Notes: generated by a model from the letters alone, not told the origin. A stretch of 64,000 bases of DNA from Thiocapsa rosea (GCF_003634315.1 NZ_RBXL01000001.1:4878501-4942500); one strand, 5' to 3'. Counted from the first letter of the stretch, positions 9,469 through 20,377 are shown. Translations and numbers: made by a program.

Positions 9469-10239
9469 CTACTGGGCTTCGGCAACAGCGCTCGGCGCCG
9501 ACTCGCTCTCGACAGGTGCGTCGATGAAGGTGTCGCCACGGCCGACCATGGCGGCTGCCGTATTGCGGCCGTCGAGGATCGCGTCCGCCGCGCCGCTGAT
9601 GTAGAGGCGCACTGCACGGATCGCGTCGTCGTTGCCCGGGATCACGTAGTCGACCTTGCTCGGATCATTGTTGGTATCGACCACGCCCACCACCGGGATA
9701 CCGAGCTTGTTGGCTTCGGTGACGGCGATCTTCTCGTGGCCCACATCGATCACGAACATGGCGTCCGGGAGGCCTTCCATGTCCTTGATGCCGCCGATGC
9801 TCTGCTCGAGCTTCGCGCGCTCACGCGCGAGACCCAGCGCCTCCTTCTTATTGAAGCGCTCGATCGTCCCTTCGGCGAACATCGTCTCGAGTTCCTTGAG
9901 GCGCTTGACCGAATGCCGGATGGTCTTGAAGTTGGTCAGCATGCCGCCGAGCCAGCGATGATTCACGAAGGGCATCCCGCAGCGCAGGGCCTCTTCCTGA
10001 ATCGCCTCGCGTGCCGCACGCTTGGTGCCGACAAAGAGAATACGGCCGCCGTTGGCCGTCAAGGAACCCATGAAGTTGACGGCCTCTTGGTAGAGCGGCA
10101 GCGTCTTTTCCAGGTTGACGATATGAATCTTGTTGCGTTGTCCGAAGATGAAGGCCCCCATCTTGGGGTTCCAGTAGCGGGTCTGGTGTCCGAAGTGGAC
10201 GCCCGCTTCCAACATCTGGCGCATGGTCACGTCGCTCAA
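9469..10239 (-). CDS. rpsB: 30S ribosomal protein S2
   Basis: Small-subunit protein needed for S1 binding. The product is 256 residues from the TTG at 10239, which gives the normal N-terminus ([19 protein letters not shown]) and has AGGAAG 8 bases upstream. The open frame extends 15 codons further, but that sequence is not S2-like. The S2 signatures are clear: [20 protein letters not shown], and [17 protein letters not shown] 260-base leader separates the gene from a plausible promoter near 10513-10542, consistent with the autogenous control known for rpsB. Confidence 0.97.
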   Translation of the reverse strand: MSDVTMRQMLEAGVHFGHQTRYWNPKMGAFIFGQRNKIHIVNLEKTLPLYQEAVNFMGSLTANGGRILFVGTKRAAREAIQEEALRCGMPFVNHRWLGGMLTNFKTIRHSVKRLKELETMFAEGTIERFNKKEALGLARERAKLEQSIGGIKDMEGLPDAMFVIDVGHEKIAVTEANKLGIPVVGVVDTNNDPSKVDYVIPGNDDAIRAVRLYISGAADAILDGRNTAAAMVGRGDTFIDAPVESESAPSAVAEAQ

Positions 10240-10512
10240 GGTCTTGCTTCCTGTAAGTCTGGGTTGGGCCTCCACGCATCCCAAACGGCAACCTGTTCGG
10301 CAGGCACCCGGCCGGTTGTGTCGATGCGTGTGCGGACATTTTCCGGCGCCCGTGGATCGGGGCCGGTCTCGATTCGGCGCTGCCCGGCCCGGATCCTCCG
10401 GGACTTAGGCCAGATTTGGGGCCGGGCGTGGAGCCGATTGCGCGCAGGATCTCGGCAGCTCTTCGACGGGTCGAAAGCCCGACAGCAGCCGATTTGCCGC
10501 AGCGCGCCGGGT

Positions 10513-10542
10513 TTTATACCATAGCGCGTTCATTATGAGCAA
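10513..10542 (-). promoter_or_regulatory. Candidate sigma-70 promoter for rpsB-tsf
   Basis: On the minus strand TTGCTC (10542-10537) is followed after 18 bases by TATAAA (10518-10513). It is the most A/T-rich part of the 359-base rpsB-map divergent region (10240-10598). Transcription would start near 10505 and give a leader of about 265 bases. The hexamers match the consensus only partly; the opposite promoter for map was not resolved. Confidence 0.35.
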
Positions 10543-10598
10543 TTACCTCAAGGTTTTCTGTGAGATCCGGACCTGATGTCGATTCAGCGACGCACGCC

Positions 10599-11420
10599 AT
10601 GAGTGTGCCAATCAAGACCCCTGAGGCGATCGAAAAGATGCGCGTGGCGGGCCGGCTGGCGGCCGACGTTCTCGACATGATCGCCCCCCATGTCGTCCCG
10701 GGCGCGACGACGGACGAGCTCGACCGCATTTGCCACGACTATATGACGCGCGTCCAGCGGGCCATCCCGGCACCCTTGAACTACCGCGGCTTTCCCAGAT
10801 CCATCTGCACCTCCGTGAACCATCAGGTCTGCCACGGGATTCCGGGCAACAAGCGCCTCAAGAAAGGCGATATCGTCAACATCGACATCACCGTCATCAA
10901 GGACGGCTATCACGGCGATACGAGCAAGATGTTCTTCGTGGGCGAGCCCAGCATCCTGGCGCGTCGGCTCGTGACGGTCACGCAACAGGCGATGCGGCTC
11001 GGCATCGCGAAGGTGCGCCCCGGTGCGACCCTGGGGGACATCGGCCACGCGATCCAGCAGTTCGTCGAGGCACAGGGCTGCTCGGTGGTGCGCGAATATT
11101 GCGGGCACGGGATCGGTCAGGCGTTTCACGAAGAGCCGCAAGTGCTGCACTACGGCAAGCCCGGCGAAGGCTTGGTCCTGAAGGCGGGGATGTGCTTCAC
11201 CGTGGAGCCGATGGTCAATGCCGGCAAACGTTTCATCAAGCTGCTCCCGGACGGATGGACGGTCGTGACCAAAGATCGCAGTCTGTCGGCACAGTGGGAG
11301 CACACGGTTCTCGTCACCGATCAAGGGCATGAAATCCTGACCTTGCGCGCCGAGGAGCGCACCGACGAGCTCCCCGTCGACGAGGCCGATCCGACGCGCA
11401 ACATCGTCGCCCGCCCATGA
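10599..11420 (+). CDS. map: Methionine aminopeptidase, type I
   Basis: Removes the initiator methionine from nascent proteins. The 273-residue protein from the ATG at 10599 begins MSVPIKTPEAIEKMR as usual; the frame is open 13 codons upstream without homology. All five metal ligands of the pita-bread fold are visible: Asp in NIDITVI, Asp in GDTSKMF, His in CGHGIG, Glu in FTVEPM and Glu in WEHTVLV. It is divergent from rpsB and its stop overlaps the glnD start (ATGA), as in many gammaproteobacteria. Confidence 0.97.
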   Translation: MSVPIKTPEAIEKMRVAGRLAADVLDMIAPHVVPGATTDELDRICHDYMTRVQRAIPAPLNYRGFPRSICTSVNHQVCHGIPGNKRLKKGDIVNIDITVIKDGYHGDTSKMFFVGEPSILARRLVTVTQQAMRLGIAKVRPGATLGDIGHAIQQFVEAQGCSVVREYCGHGIGQAFHEEPQVLHYGKPGEGLVLKAGMCFTVEPMVNAGKRFIKLLPDGWTVVTKDRSLSAQWEHTVLVTDQGHEILTLRAEERTDELPVDEADPTRNIVARP

Positions 11421-14083
11421 ACACCGCACCGCGCCCGCACGCCTCGCCGAAGGAGGCCGTGGAGGCGAGGACGGCGGCCGATCCAATGGCGCTGATCGCC
11501 GATTGGAAGGGGCGCCTCAGAGCCGGGCGCGACCGACTCTTCGCAGACTTCGACCAAGGCGTACCGGTCGGGAGCCTGGTCCTGCAACGCAGTCTTCTCA
11601 TCGACGAGGTCCTGCGCGAGGTCTGGGACCATCACCTCGGCGAGACCGAAGACGCCGCCTTGGTCGCCGTCGGCGGATACGGTCGGCAGGAGCTCCAGCC
11701 CGCCTCCGACGTCGACATCCTGGTCATCGTCGAGGCCCATGCCGACGCGCGTCTTGCCGCGCCCCTGGAAGGGCTGGTGACCTGTCTGTGGGACATCGGC
11801 CTGGAGGTCGGGCACAGCGTGCGAACCTCCGAGGAGTGCGCGCGCGAGGCCGCGGACGACGTGACCGTCATGACCAACATGATGGAGGCGCGCCTGATCC
11901 GCGGCAGCAGTGCGCTGTGCTATCGGATGCGCGAGGTCGTCAGCCCCGAGCGCATGTGGGACAGCGAGCAGTTCTTCGCCGCCAAGACCCGGGAGCAACG
12001 CACGCGTTGGCAGAAGTACGGCGGCACCGCCTACAACCTCGAGCCCAACATCAAGGAAAACCCGGGCGGCTTGCGCGATATTCAGATGATCGGCTGGGTC
12101 GCCAAGCGCCACTTCGACGCGGAGACCCTGCACGAGCTGGTCGGTCACGGGTTCCTGACCGAATCGGAATACGGCACCCTGATCGAAGGGCAAACACTGC
12201 TGTGGCGAATCCGCTTCGCGCTGCACCGCATCGCCGGCCGACGCGAGGACCGCCTCCTGTTCGAGTATCAGCGGACCCTCGCCACCCAGTTCGGCTTCGA
12301 AGACGGGGCGAACAACCTCGCCGTCGAGCAGTTCATGCAGCAATACTATCGCACCGTCCAGGAGCTCAATCGGCTCAACGAGATGCTGCTGCAGTTGTTT
12401 CGCGAGGCGATTCTTCTGCATGACGACATCGGCCCCCCGGTCCCGGTCAACAAACGCTTCCAGTCACGCAGCGGCTATCTCGAGGTGACCTCGGCGAGCG
12501 TCTTCCAGCGCTACCCGATCGCCCTCCTCGAGATCTTTCACGTCCTTCAGGTCCACCCACAGCTCGAGGGCGTACGCGCCAGTACCATCCGGCTGATCCG
12601 CGAGAACCGCCACCGGATCGACGACGACTTCCGCGCCGATCTGCGCGCGCGCAGTCTCTTCATGGAGATCCTGCGTCACCCCAGCGGGCTCACCCATGCG
12701 ATACGCCGCATGAACCGTTACGGCGTGCTGGCCGCCTACATCCCGGCATTCGCCAACATCGTCGGACGCATGCAGTACGATCTCCTGCACGTCTACACGG
12801 TCGACGAGCACACGCTGTCGCTCCTGCGCAATCTGCGCCGCTTCACCGTCACCAAGCACGACGACGAGTTCCCGCTCTGCAGCGCGATCGCTCGCCGAAT
12901 CCCCAAGCTCGAGCTCCTGTATCTCGCCGGTCTCTTCCACGACATCGCCAAGGGGCGCGGCGGAGACCATTCACTGCTCGGTGCCGACGACGCCCGCGTC
13001 TTCTGTCGGCTCCACGAGCTGCCCGAGTTCGACAGCCGTCTCGTCGGTTGGCTGGTGGAGAAACACCTGCTGATGTCGATGACGGCCCAGCGCAAGGACA
13101 TCAGCGATCCGGAGGTCATCCAGGCCTTCGCCGCCGTCGTCGGCGACACGACACGCTTGGATTATCTCTATCTGTTGACGGTGGCGGATGCCCGGGCGAC
13201 CAATCCCGAGCGCTGGAACAGCTGGAAGGACGCGCTGCTGCGCGAGCTGTATCACGGAACACGCCGTGCGCTGCTGCGCGGACTCGAGAATCCTCAAGCC
13301 CAGGACGAGCTGATCCAGCAAAAACAGACCGAGGCTCGGCGCCTGGTCGCGCGCTACGGCGGAGACCCCGCCGCCTGCAATCGGCTCTGGAACAAGTTCA
13401 GCCAGGATCTGTTCCTGCACAACTCACCCGACGAGATCGCCTGGCAGACGCGCCAGATCCTCGCCTGCGAGCCCGAGCAGCTGCCGCTCGTGGTCATTCG
13501 CCCGGTCACTGCGCGCGGAGGGACCGAGATCTTCATCTATACGACCGATCGCGCGAACCTCTTCGGACGCATCACCGCGCTCCTGGATCAGGTCGGCCTC
13601 AACATCATGGACGCACGCATCATGACCACCGATGGCGGAATGGCGGTCAACACCTACCAGGTGCTGGACCAGGACGGCAGTCCGATCCACGACACCTTGC
13701 GGATGGAAGAGATTCGATCCTGCCTGGTCGAGGATCTCGCCGAGGACGCCGGGGAGGAGATCCAAGTCGCACGTTCGATGCCGAGGCGCCACCGGTATTT
13801 TCCCACGGAGACGCGCGTGACCTTTTCCACCGACGAGCCGAACCGCCGCACCATCATGCGGCTCGCCACCCTGGATCGCCCCGGCCTGCTCGCAGAGGTC
13901 GGCGCGGTCTTCCAGGATTGCGGCATCCGTCTTCAGAACGCCAAGATCGCCACGGTCGGCGCCGAGGTCGACGATGTCTTCTTCATCACCAACGGCGATG
14001 AAACCCCCATCACCTGCGAGACCGCACTATCCTGCTTGCGACGCGAGATCCACGATCGGTTGGAAGGCCATGGGACGCGCTGA
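11417..14083 (+). CDS. glnD: Bifunctional uridylyltransferase/uridylyl-removing enzyme GlnD
   Basis: Nitrogen sensor that uridylylates PII when glutamine is low and removes UMP when it is high. The 888-residue protein has the nucleotidyltransferase motif GGYGRQELQP (from residue 86) with catalytic Asp98/Asp100, a central HD domain with HDIAKGRGGDHS for deuridylylation, and two C-terminal ACT domains (about 700 and 810) that bind glutamine. Starts in the ATGA overlap with map. The end overlaps the next gene by 14 bases. Confidence 0.97.
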   Translation: MNTAPRPHASPKEAVEARTAADPMALIADWKGRLRAGRDRLFADFDQGVPVGSLVLQRSLLIDEVLREVWDHHLGETEDAALVAVGGYGRQELQPASDVDILVIVEAHADARLAAPLEGLVTCLWDIGLEVGHSVRTSEECAREAADDVTVMTNMMEARLIRGSSALCYRMREVVSPERMWDSEQFFAAKTREQRTRWQKYGGTAYNLEPNIKENPGGLRDIQMIGWVAKRHFDAETLHELVGHGFLTESEYGTLIEGQTLLWRIRFALHRIAGRREDRLLFEYQRTLATQFGFEDGANNLAVEQFMQQYYRTVQELNRLNEMLLQLFREAILLHDDIGPPVPVNKRFQSRSGYLEVTSASVFQRYPIALLEIFHVLQVHPQLEGVRASTIRLIRENRHRIDDDFRADLRARSLFMEILRHPSGLTHAIRRMNRYGVLAAYIPAFANIVGRMQYDLLHVYTVDEHTLSLLRNLRRFTVTKHDDEFPLCSAIARRIPKLELLYLAGLFHDIAKGRGGDHSLLGADDARVFCRLHELPEFDSRLVGWLVEKHLLMSMTAQRKDISDPEVIQAFAAVVGDTTRLDYLYLLTVADARATNPERWNSWKDALLRELYHGTRRALLRGLENPQAQDELIQQKQTEARRLVARYGGDPAACNRLWNKFSQDLFLHNSPDEIAWQTRQILACEPEQLPLVVIRPVTARGGTEIFIYTTDRANLFGRITALLDQVGLNIMDARIMTTDGGMAVNTYQVLDQDGSPIHDTLRMEEIRSCLVEDLAEDAGEEIQVARSMPRRHRYFPTETRVTFSTDEPNRRTIMRLATLDRPGLLAEVGAVFQDCGIRLQNAKIATVGAEVDDVFFITNGDETPITCETALSCLRREIHDRLEGHGTR

Positions 14084-14624
14084 CCCTCGCACTGCCGACG
14101 GACTCGGCGTGCCGACACACGGAAAGGTCGCGAAGGTCGGCGCCGCAGCGTTGCTCCTCGGACTCCTGTCGATCACCGCCGCCATCCCAGCCGACGAGAG
14201 CTTCTTCGCGCCCATCCAGTCGGTCAGCCAGACCCTCGGCGACCCTCCTCCCGGGAGCGCGCCGACGCCCTGGCTCGACGAGGTGCGCGCCCAGCGACAA
14301 GCCTGGGAGGCCAGACGGGACGCGACGCGAAACGCCTACGAGGCGCGTCGGTGGGCCAACAACCCAAGGGCGGCCGCCCAGCAGGAGGCGTGGGAAGAGG
14401 ATGTACGCCGACGGCGCGCCGCACGTCTCGAACGCATGGAGCAGGAGCTGGAGATCTTTCGCAGCCTCGGTCCAGGGCAGCCGCCGCTACCCTGGCCGTG
14501 GGTTACCGGGATGCCAACCCTGCCGGAGTTCGGCAGCGGCCCGGCGACATCGGGCACTCCGGGCGACACGCCGATCTACGCGCCGCCCGGCTGGGACAAC
14601 CATTGGTATTTCAGAGGATTTTAA
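14070..14624 (+). CDS. Hypothetical exported or membrane-anchored protein, Trp/Arg-rich
   Basis: I do not recognise this 184-residue protein. The ATG at 14070 has GGAAGG just upstream and overlaps glnD by 14 bases, so co-expression is likely. Residues 20-41 form one hydrophobic segment ending AAIPA, a signal peptide or anchor. Residues about 65-125 are a charged helical stretch rich in Arg, Glu, Gln and Trp; then comes a Pro/Trp-rich part (PPLPWPW) and a C-terminus DNHWYFRGF with aromatic residues. The stop codon is the first triplet of repeat copy D. Probably a periplasmic or envelope protein; no function can be assigned. Confidence 0.7.
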   Translation: MGRADPRTADGLGVPTHGKVAKVGAAALLLGLLSITAAIPADESFFAPIQSVSQTLGDPPPGSAPTPWLDEVRAQRQAWEARRDATRNAYEARRWANNPRAAAQQEAWEEDVRRRRAARLERMEQELEIFRSLGPGQPPLPWPWVTGMPTLPEFGSGPATSGTPGDTPIYAPPGWDNHWYFRGF

Positions 14625-14813
14625 ACCGCGTCCAAGAGCGAGATGCTCATTTCCGAGTGTGCTCGACGTTTGGTGCACCCACAACCCTTAGCGGGGACGC
14701 GGTTTAAAAAACAGATTTTTTAATATCTTAAACAGCGCCAATTCCAACCTTCGTCAAGTCTGCCGGGGCCGATCCCATCCAAAAACATCGCATACCGCGC
14801 TGGGCGCTGTTTA
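14622..14813. repeat. Two-arm interspersed repeat, copy D (complete)
   Basis: Arm 1 from TAAACCGCGTCC (14622) to GGACGCGGTTTA (about 14706); linker with ACAGATTTTTTAATATC; arm 2 from TTAAACAGCGCC (about 14729) to GGGCGCTGTTTA (14813). Note the paired change: arm 2 has CAGCG at its left end and CGCTG at its right end where other copies have CCGCG and CGCGG, so base pairing is preserved. Supplies the stop codon of the upstream hypothetical gene. Confidence 0.9.
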
Positions 14814-14841
14814 AGGTCGGACGATGGCGCGGATCGACAGC

Positions 14842-15216
14842 TTACTCCGCGTCGATCAGCTCGAGCGCATTGCCGTCCGGATCGCGACAAAAGAGCGCGC
14901 GCCGACCCGAGCGGCTGAGGGTATATGGGAGACCTGCAGCCTCGAGCCGCCCGGTGATCGCGTCCAGGCTGCTCACCCGCATCGCGAGATGGCGGTCGCG
15001 GCCGCCGTGCTCGGGACGGCCCGCAACCGGATCCGGGTTCGGCAGCTCGAGCAGGTGGATCTGCCGATCGCCGACCCAAAGCCACGCCCCCGGAAAGGAC
15101 AGATCCGGACGCTCGGGAGCAAGCTCAAGCTCCAAAATCCCTTGATAGAACGCAAGCGCCCGAGCGGTATCGGAGACAATCAAACTGACATGATGGATGG
15201 AGCGGACCAGCGGCAT
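14842..15216 (-). CDS. VOC (glyoxalase/bleomycin resistance) family protein
   Basis: Small 124-residue metal-dependent fold protein. It opens SIHHVSLIVSDTARALAFYQ, the standard first beta-alpha-beta unit, and ends RDPDGNALELIDAE, which carries the usual metal-binding Glu of the second unit. GAGGGGGA lies four bases before the ATG at 15216, so the start is firm although the frame is open much further upstream (antisense to dapC). Close in type to lactoylglutathione-lyase-like and catechol-dioxygenase-like VOC proteins; the substrate cannot be read from sequence. It is divergent from dapC. Confidence 0.88.
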   Translation of the reverse strand: MPLVRSIHHVSLIVSDTARALAFYQGILELELAPERPDLSFPGAWLWVGDRQIHLLELPNPDPVAGRPEHGGRDRHLAMRVSSLDAITGRLEAAGLPYTLSRSGRRALFCRDPDGNALELIDAE

Positions 15217-15285
15217 CGGATCCCCCTCGGCATGGAGCCGGCTTGGACGTTCGCCTATACTATACCGCCAACTCAGGATGACCCG

Positions 15286-16509
15286 ATGAACCCGGATATC
15301 GGGCGCTTGCAGCCCTACCCTTTTGAACGACTCGCCGCGCTGAAGAGCGGACTGATCCCGCCGGCCGATCGTGACCACATCGCGCTCTCCATCGGCGAGC
15401 CGAAACATCCGACCCCGGCGCTCGTCACGGATGCGCTGATCGCGCACCTGCATCAGCTCTCCGTCTACCCGACGACGCGCGGCATCCCGGCCCTGCGCGA
15501 AACGATCGCGGCCTGGCTCTCGAAGCGATTCAAGCTCGGGTCGGTCGACTCGACGGGGACAGGCGCGCTCGGCATCGACCCGGACACGCAGATCCTGCCG
15601 GTGAACGGCACACGCGAGGCACTCTTTGCCTTCGCCCAAGCGGTGATCGATCGCTCGCGGGACGCGCTGGTCTTGATGCCCAATCCCTTTTATCAGATCT
15701 ACGAGGGCGCTGCCTTTCTGGCCGGTGCACAGCCGCGCTATCTCGCCTGCGACGCGACGAACGGTTTCGTCCCGGATTTCGAGGCGGTCGACGATGCGAC
15801 CTGGCGGGACTGCCGCCTGCTCTATATCTGCTCGCCTGGCAACCCGACCGGGGCTCTGCTCGATCATGCAACCTATGCCCGCCTCATCGCTCTTGCGCAC
15901 CGCCACGACTTCGTCATCGCCTCGGATGAATGCTACTCCGAGCTCTACCTGGACGAGGCCGACCCGCCGCTCGGGTTGCTCCAGGTCTCGGCTGCCATCG
16001 GCAACGCCGCATTCAGTCGCTGCATCGTCTTCCATAGCCTCTCGAAGCGCTCCAATGCGCCGGGCCTGCGCTCGGGGTTCGTTGCGGGCGATGCCGAGCT
16101 GATCCGCGACTTCTTTGCCTACCGGACCTATCACGGCTGCGCCATGCCCCTACCCCATCAGCAGGCGAGCATCGCAGCCTGGAGCGACGAGGCCCATGTG
16201 CGGGAGAATCGACGGCTGTATCGCGAGAAGTTCGACGCGGTCCTGGAGATTCTCGGGGACGCGCTTGCTCTTGCGCCGCCGAAGGCCGGCTTCTATCTGT
16301 GGCCCGAGACACCGATCCCGGACACCGACTTCGCCGCGCGCCTCTTCGCCGAGGAAAATCTGACGGTGCTTCCCGGCCGCTTCCTGTCCCGTGTGGTCGA
16401 CGGAGCCGACCCGGGGATGAACCGCATCCGGCTTGCCCTGGTCCCGCCGCTCGATGAGTGCGTGGACGCTGCGCATCGGATCCGACGCTGCCTGGAGCGG
16501 ATCCAATAG
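15286..16509 (+). CDS. dapC: Succinyldiaminopimelate transaminase
   Basis: PLP-dependent class I aminotransferase converting N-succinyl-2-amino-6-ketopimelate to N-succinyl-LL-DAP in lysine and peptidoglycan synthesis. The 407-residue product begins NPDIGRLQPYPFERL, typical of DapC. The PLP lysine lies in SLSKRSNAPGLRSGF; CSPGNPTG and SDECYSELY are also present. ATG at 15286 has AGGA about nine bases upstream. dapD follows after 94 bases, which supports the DapC assignment over other class I enzymes. Confidence 0.93.
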   Translation: MNPDIGRLQPYPFERLAALKSGLIPPADRDHIALSIGEPKHPTPALVTDALIAHLHQLSVYPTTRGIPALRETIAAWLSKRFKLGSVDSTGTGALGIDPDTQILPVNGTREALFAFAQAVIDRSRDALVLMPNPFYQIYEGAAFLAGAQPRYLACDATNGFVPDFEAVDDATWRDCRLLYICSPGNPTGALLDHATYARLIALAHRHDFVIASDECYSELYLDEADPPLGLLQVSAAIGNAAFSRCIVFHSLSKRSNAPGLRSGFVAGDAELIRDFFAYRTYHGCAMPLPHQQASIAAWSDEAHVRENRRLYREKFDAVLEILGDALALAPPKAGFYLWPETPIPDTDFAARLFAEENLTVLPGRFLSRVVDGADPGMNRIRLALVPPLDECVDAAHRIRRCLERIQ

Positions 16510-16603
16510 CCTTGTTTTCACTTGAGCCTTTCGCGCCTTTGCGATTCACATTCCCGAGACCTGCGTTTCCCGAGGTCTTCAACACGACAGCAGAGAACAC
16601 CTC

Positions 16604-17425
16604 ATGAGCGACCAGCAATCCATCATTGAAGAGGCCTTCGAGCGACGCGCCGAGATCACCCCGCGCACGGTCGAGACCCGCGTGCGCGACGCCGTGCAGG
16701 ACACCATCGAGCGGCTCGATCGCGGGGAGCTGCGCGTCGCCGAGAAGCGCGACGGCGATTGGGTCGTCCACGAATGGCTCAAGAAGGCGGTCCTGCTGTC
16801 GTTCCGGATCGAGGACAACGCCTTCATCAAGGGCGGTTTCACCAACTACTACGACAAGGTCGCGTCCAAGTTCGCCGACACCAACTCGCGCGAGTTCCGC
16901 GACGGCGGCGTGCGGGTCGTGCCTCCGGCGACCGCGCGCAAAGGCGCCTACATCGCACCGAGCTGCGTGCTCATGCCCTCCTACGTCAACATCGGTGCCT
17001 ATGTCGACTCCGGCACCATGGTCGACACCTGGGCGACCGTCGGCTCCTGTGCGCAGATCGGCAAGAACGTGCATCTCTCGGGCGGTGTCGGGATCGGCGG
17101 TGTGCTCGAGCCGGTGCAGGCCGCGCCGACCATCATCGAGGACAACTGCTTCATCGGCGCACGCTCGGAAGTCGTCGAAGGTGTGATCGTCGGCGAGGGT
17201 GCCGTGCTGTCGATGGGCGTCTACATCGGTCAGAGCACCAAGATCTACAACCGCGAGACCGGCGAGATCCTCTACGGCCGCGTCCCGCCCGGCGCCGTCG
17301 TCGTGCCCGGCAGTCTCCCGGCCAAGGACGGAAGCCACAGCCTCTACTGCGCCGTCATCATCAAGCAGGTCGACGAGAAGACCCGCGGAAAGGTCGGCAT
17401 CAACGAGCTGCTTCGGGATATCTAA
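16604..17425 (+). CDS. dapD: 2,3,4,5-tetrahydropyridine-2,6-dicarboxylate N-succinyltransferase
   Basis: Transfers succinyl from succinyl-CoA to tetrahydrodipicolinate, the entry to the succinylase branch of DAP synthesis. The 273-residue length matches the family. The middle of the protein is a left-handed beta-helix with hexapeptide repeats (for example [18 protein letters not shown] and VGIGGVLEP). The stop TAA is the first triplet of repeat copy E, which then separates dapD from yffB-dapE. Confidence 0.97.
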   Translation: MSDQQSIIEEAFERRAEITPRTVETRVRDAVQDTIERLDRGELRVAEKRDGDWVVHEWLKKAVLLSFRIEDNAFIKGGFTNYYDKVASKFADTNSREFRDGGVRVVPPATARKGAYIAPSCVLMPSYVNIGAYVDSGTMVDTWATVGSCAQIGKNVHLSGGVGIGGVLEPVQAAPTIIEDNCFIGARSEVVEGVIVGEGAVLSMGVYIGQSTKIYNRETGEILYGRVPPGAVVVPGSLPAKDGSHSLYCAVIIKQVDEKTRGKVGINELLRDI

Positions 17426-17613
17426 ACCGCGTCCAGAGCGAGATGCGTCGTTTTCATTGTTCGTTTAGCTTCGGAGATATCCTTGATCCCAGTGAGACGC
17501 GGTTTAGAATCTAAGATTTTTAATACTTTAAACCGCGCCGGCTCCGACAGTCGTCGGAGCCGGCGCGGCCAAGCCATCCACCAAATGACGCATACCGCAC
17601 CGGGCGCGGTTTA
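17423..17613. repeat. Two-arm interspersed repeat, copy E (complete, 191 bp)
   Basis: Arm 1 from TAAACCGCGTCC (17423) to GACGCGGTTTA (about 17507); linker TCTAAGATTTTTAATAC; arm 2 TTAAACCGCGCC to GGGCGCGGTTTA (17613). Arm 2 contains an additional inner hairpin, CCGGCTCCGACAG / the near-complement GTCGGAGCCGG. The interior belongs to a different subtype than C, D and J and matches copy G in reverse orientation. The GTG start of yffB is only six bases beyond its right end. Confidence 0.9.
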
Positions 17614-17618
17614 AAGAC

Positions 17619-19099
<1,481 letters not shown>

Positions 19100-19102
<3 letters not shown>

Positions 19103-19290
19103 ACCGCGTCCGGGGCGACATGGAATGTATCAGTTTGGCTCGACCCTGCGGGGGTCAACAACGCCGGCGGTAGACGCGGTTCAGAATTTTTATTCTTCAA
19201 TACCTTAAACCGCGCAGACTCCGACTCTCACCGAATGTGCCGAGGCTGATCCAACCCAAAACCATCGCATACCGCGTCAGGCGCGGTTTA
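19100..19290. repeat. Two-arm interspersed repeat, copy F (complete, 191 bp)
   Basis: Arm 1 is TGAACCGCGTCC ... GACGCGGTTCA: both ends carry the same change relative to TAAACC/GGTTTA, so the pairing is kept. Linker GAATTTTTATTCTTCAATACC, arm 2 TTAAACCGCGC ... GGCGCGGTTTA ending at 19290. The changed left end still provides a stop codon, TGA, for dapE. It ends 12 bases before the tautomerase start. Confidence 0.88.
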
Positions 19291-19302
19291 ACGGAGATCG
19301 AC

Positions 19303-19503
19303 ATGCCCTACGTCAACATCAAGATCACCCGCGAGGGTGCGACCGCGGAGCAGAAGGCGGCACTCATCCAGGGCGTCACACAGCTGCTGGTCGACGTGCT
19401 CGGGAAGAATCCGCAGACGACGATGGTCGTCATCGACGAGGTGGAGACCGACAACTGGGGCATCGGCGGGGAGAGCGTGACGCTGCGGCGCCGCCGAGAG
19501 TAA
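19303..19503 (+). CDS. 4-oxalocrotonate tautomerase family protein
   Basis: 66-residue member of the tautomerase superfamily. Catalytic Pro follows the initiator Met (MPYVNIKITREG), as required after Met removal. GGAG lies eight bases before the ATG at 19303. The C-terminal NWGIGGESVTLRRRRE resembles chromosomal housekeeping-type homologues of unknown substrate. The gene is isolated between two repeats: copy F in front and copy G at its 3' end, where the TAA stop is the start of the repeat. Confidence 0.9.
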   Translation: MPYVNIKITREGATAEQKAALIQGVTQLLVDVLGKNPQTTMVVIDEVETDNWGIGGESVTLRRRRE

Positions 19504-19693
19504 GCCACGCCCGGTGCGGTATGCGTCATTTGCGGGAGTGGATTGGCCGCGCCAGCTCCGACGACTTTCGGAGCTGGCGCGGCTTAAAGTCTTAAAAAAG
19601 CTTAAATTCTAAACCGCGTCTCACGGGAATCAAGGATATTTCCGAAGCCAAACGCACACTGAAAACAACGCATATCGCTCTGGACGCGGTTTA
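19501..19693. repeat. Two-arm interspersed repeat, copy G (complete, inverted)
   Basis: Same subtype as copy E but in the opposite orientation: arm 2 comes first (TAAGCCACGCCC at 19501 to GGCGCGGCTTA near 19587, with an inner hairpin CCAGCTCCGA.../...TCGGAGCTGG), then A/T-rich linker, then arm 1 (TAAACCGCGTCTCAC to GGACGCGGTTTA at 19693). It supplies stop codons at both ends: TAA for the tautomerase on the plus strand and TAA for the Uma2 gene on the minus strand. Confidence 0.88.
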
Positions 19694-20254
19694 GGTTTCA
19701 TCGCCCAGAATGTAACCCAAGTCGATCTCGACGGCGTCGAACGGCGGGATGCGCATCTTCCGCTCATCGACGCCGGGCGCTGCAACGCTGGCGATGACCC
19801 GGTAGCTGCCCCCGTCGAGTTGCCAGGCGACCAGTGAGCGTTCCTCGGGCCAGATCAGCCAGTAGTAGGGCACCTGTTGGCGCTGCAGCAGCAGAAACAG
19901 GGTCAGCGTGTCCTTACGCTCATGTCCAGGCGAAACGATCTCGCACACCCAGTCCGGGACGATCTCGACCACCCCGCTCGGGCGCTCTGGCAGCCGTTCC
20001 TTGCGCCAGCCCGCGAGATCGTGGGTCGGGCACTGGTGGTCGGAATAGTGGACGCTGACCTCGCTGGCGATCCACCAACCGCCAGGGCCGGAAGGATGAT
20101 CGAACGGGCCAAGTTCAACAGAGGCACGATGCTGTGCCAAACCGTGCTCCATGCGCGCCATCGGGCGCTGGACGATCTCGCCATCGATCAGCTCGACGCG
20201 CTCATCGGCGGCATCGAACAGATCGGCCAGGGTCTTGAGTTTGAATGCTTCCAT
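19691..20254 (-). CDS. Uma2 family protein (DUF820, PD-(D/E)XK nuclease fold)
   Basis: 187-residue protein of the DUF820/Uma2 group, abundant in cyanobacteria and several phototrophs. Family features: N-terminal ELIDGEIVQRPMARMEHG, then SEVSVHYSDHQCPTHDLAGW (Asp of the nuclease core), VPDWVCEIVSP (Glu) and PYYWLIWPEERSLVAWQLDGG. It probably has a restriction-endonuclease-like fold, but no biochemical function is established for the family. Its ends are both at repeats: stop inside copy G and start 38 bases from copy H. Confidence 0.9.
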   Translation of the reverse strand: MEAFKLKTLADLFDAADERVELIDGEIVQRPMARMEHGLAQHRASVELGPFDHPSGPGGWWIASEVSVHYSDHQCPTHDLAGWRKERLPERPSGVVEIVPDWVCEIVSPGHERKDTLTLFLLLQRQQVPYYWLIWPEERSLVAWQLDGGSYRVIASVAAPGVDERKMRIPPFDAVEIDLGYILGDET

Positions 20255-20291
20255 CGCTGTCGCTCCGCTGGGTTTAAATCAACGATTAACC

Positions 20292-20377
20292 TAAACCGCG
20301 TCAACTCCGACGTTCTAAGGATCCGGCCAAGGCAGCTCCAACCCAAAACCGATGCCGATCGCTCCGGACGCGGTTTA
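20292..20377. repeat. Single-arm interspersed repeat, copy H
   Basis: One arm only: TAAACCGCGTCA at 20292 to GGACGCGGTTTA at 20377. The 25 bases to its left contain GGGTTTAAAT, possibly the worn end of a lost second arm. It lies between the divergent-facing Uma2 start and the mtnA 3' end; its right end provides the mtnA stop codon on the minus strand. Confidence 0.8.
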
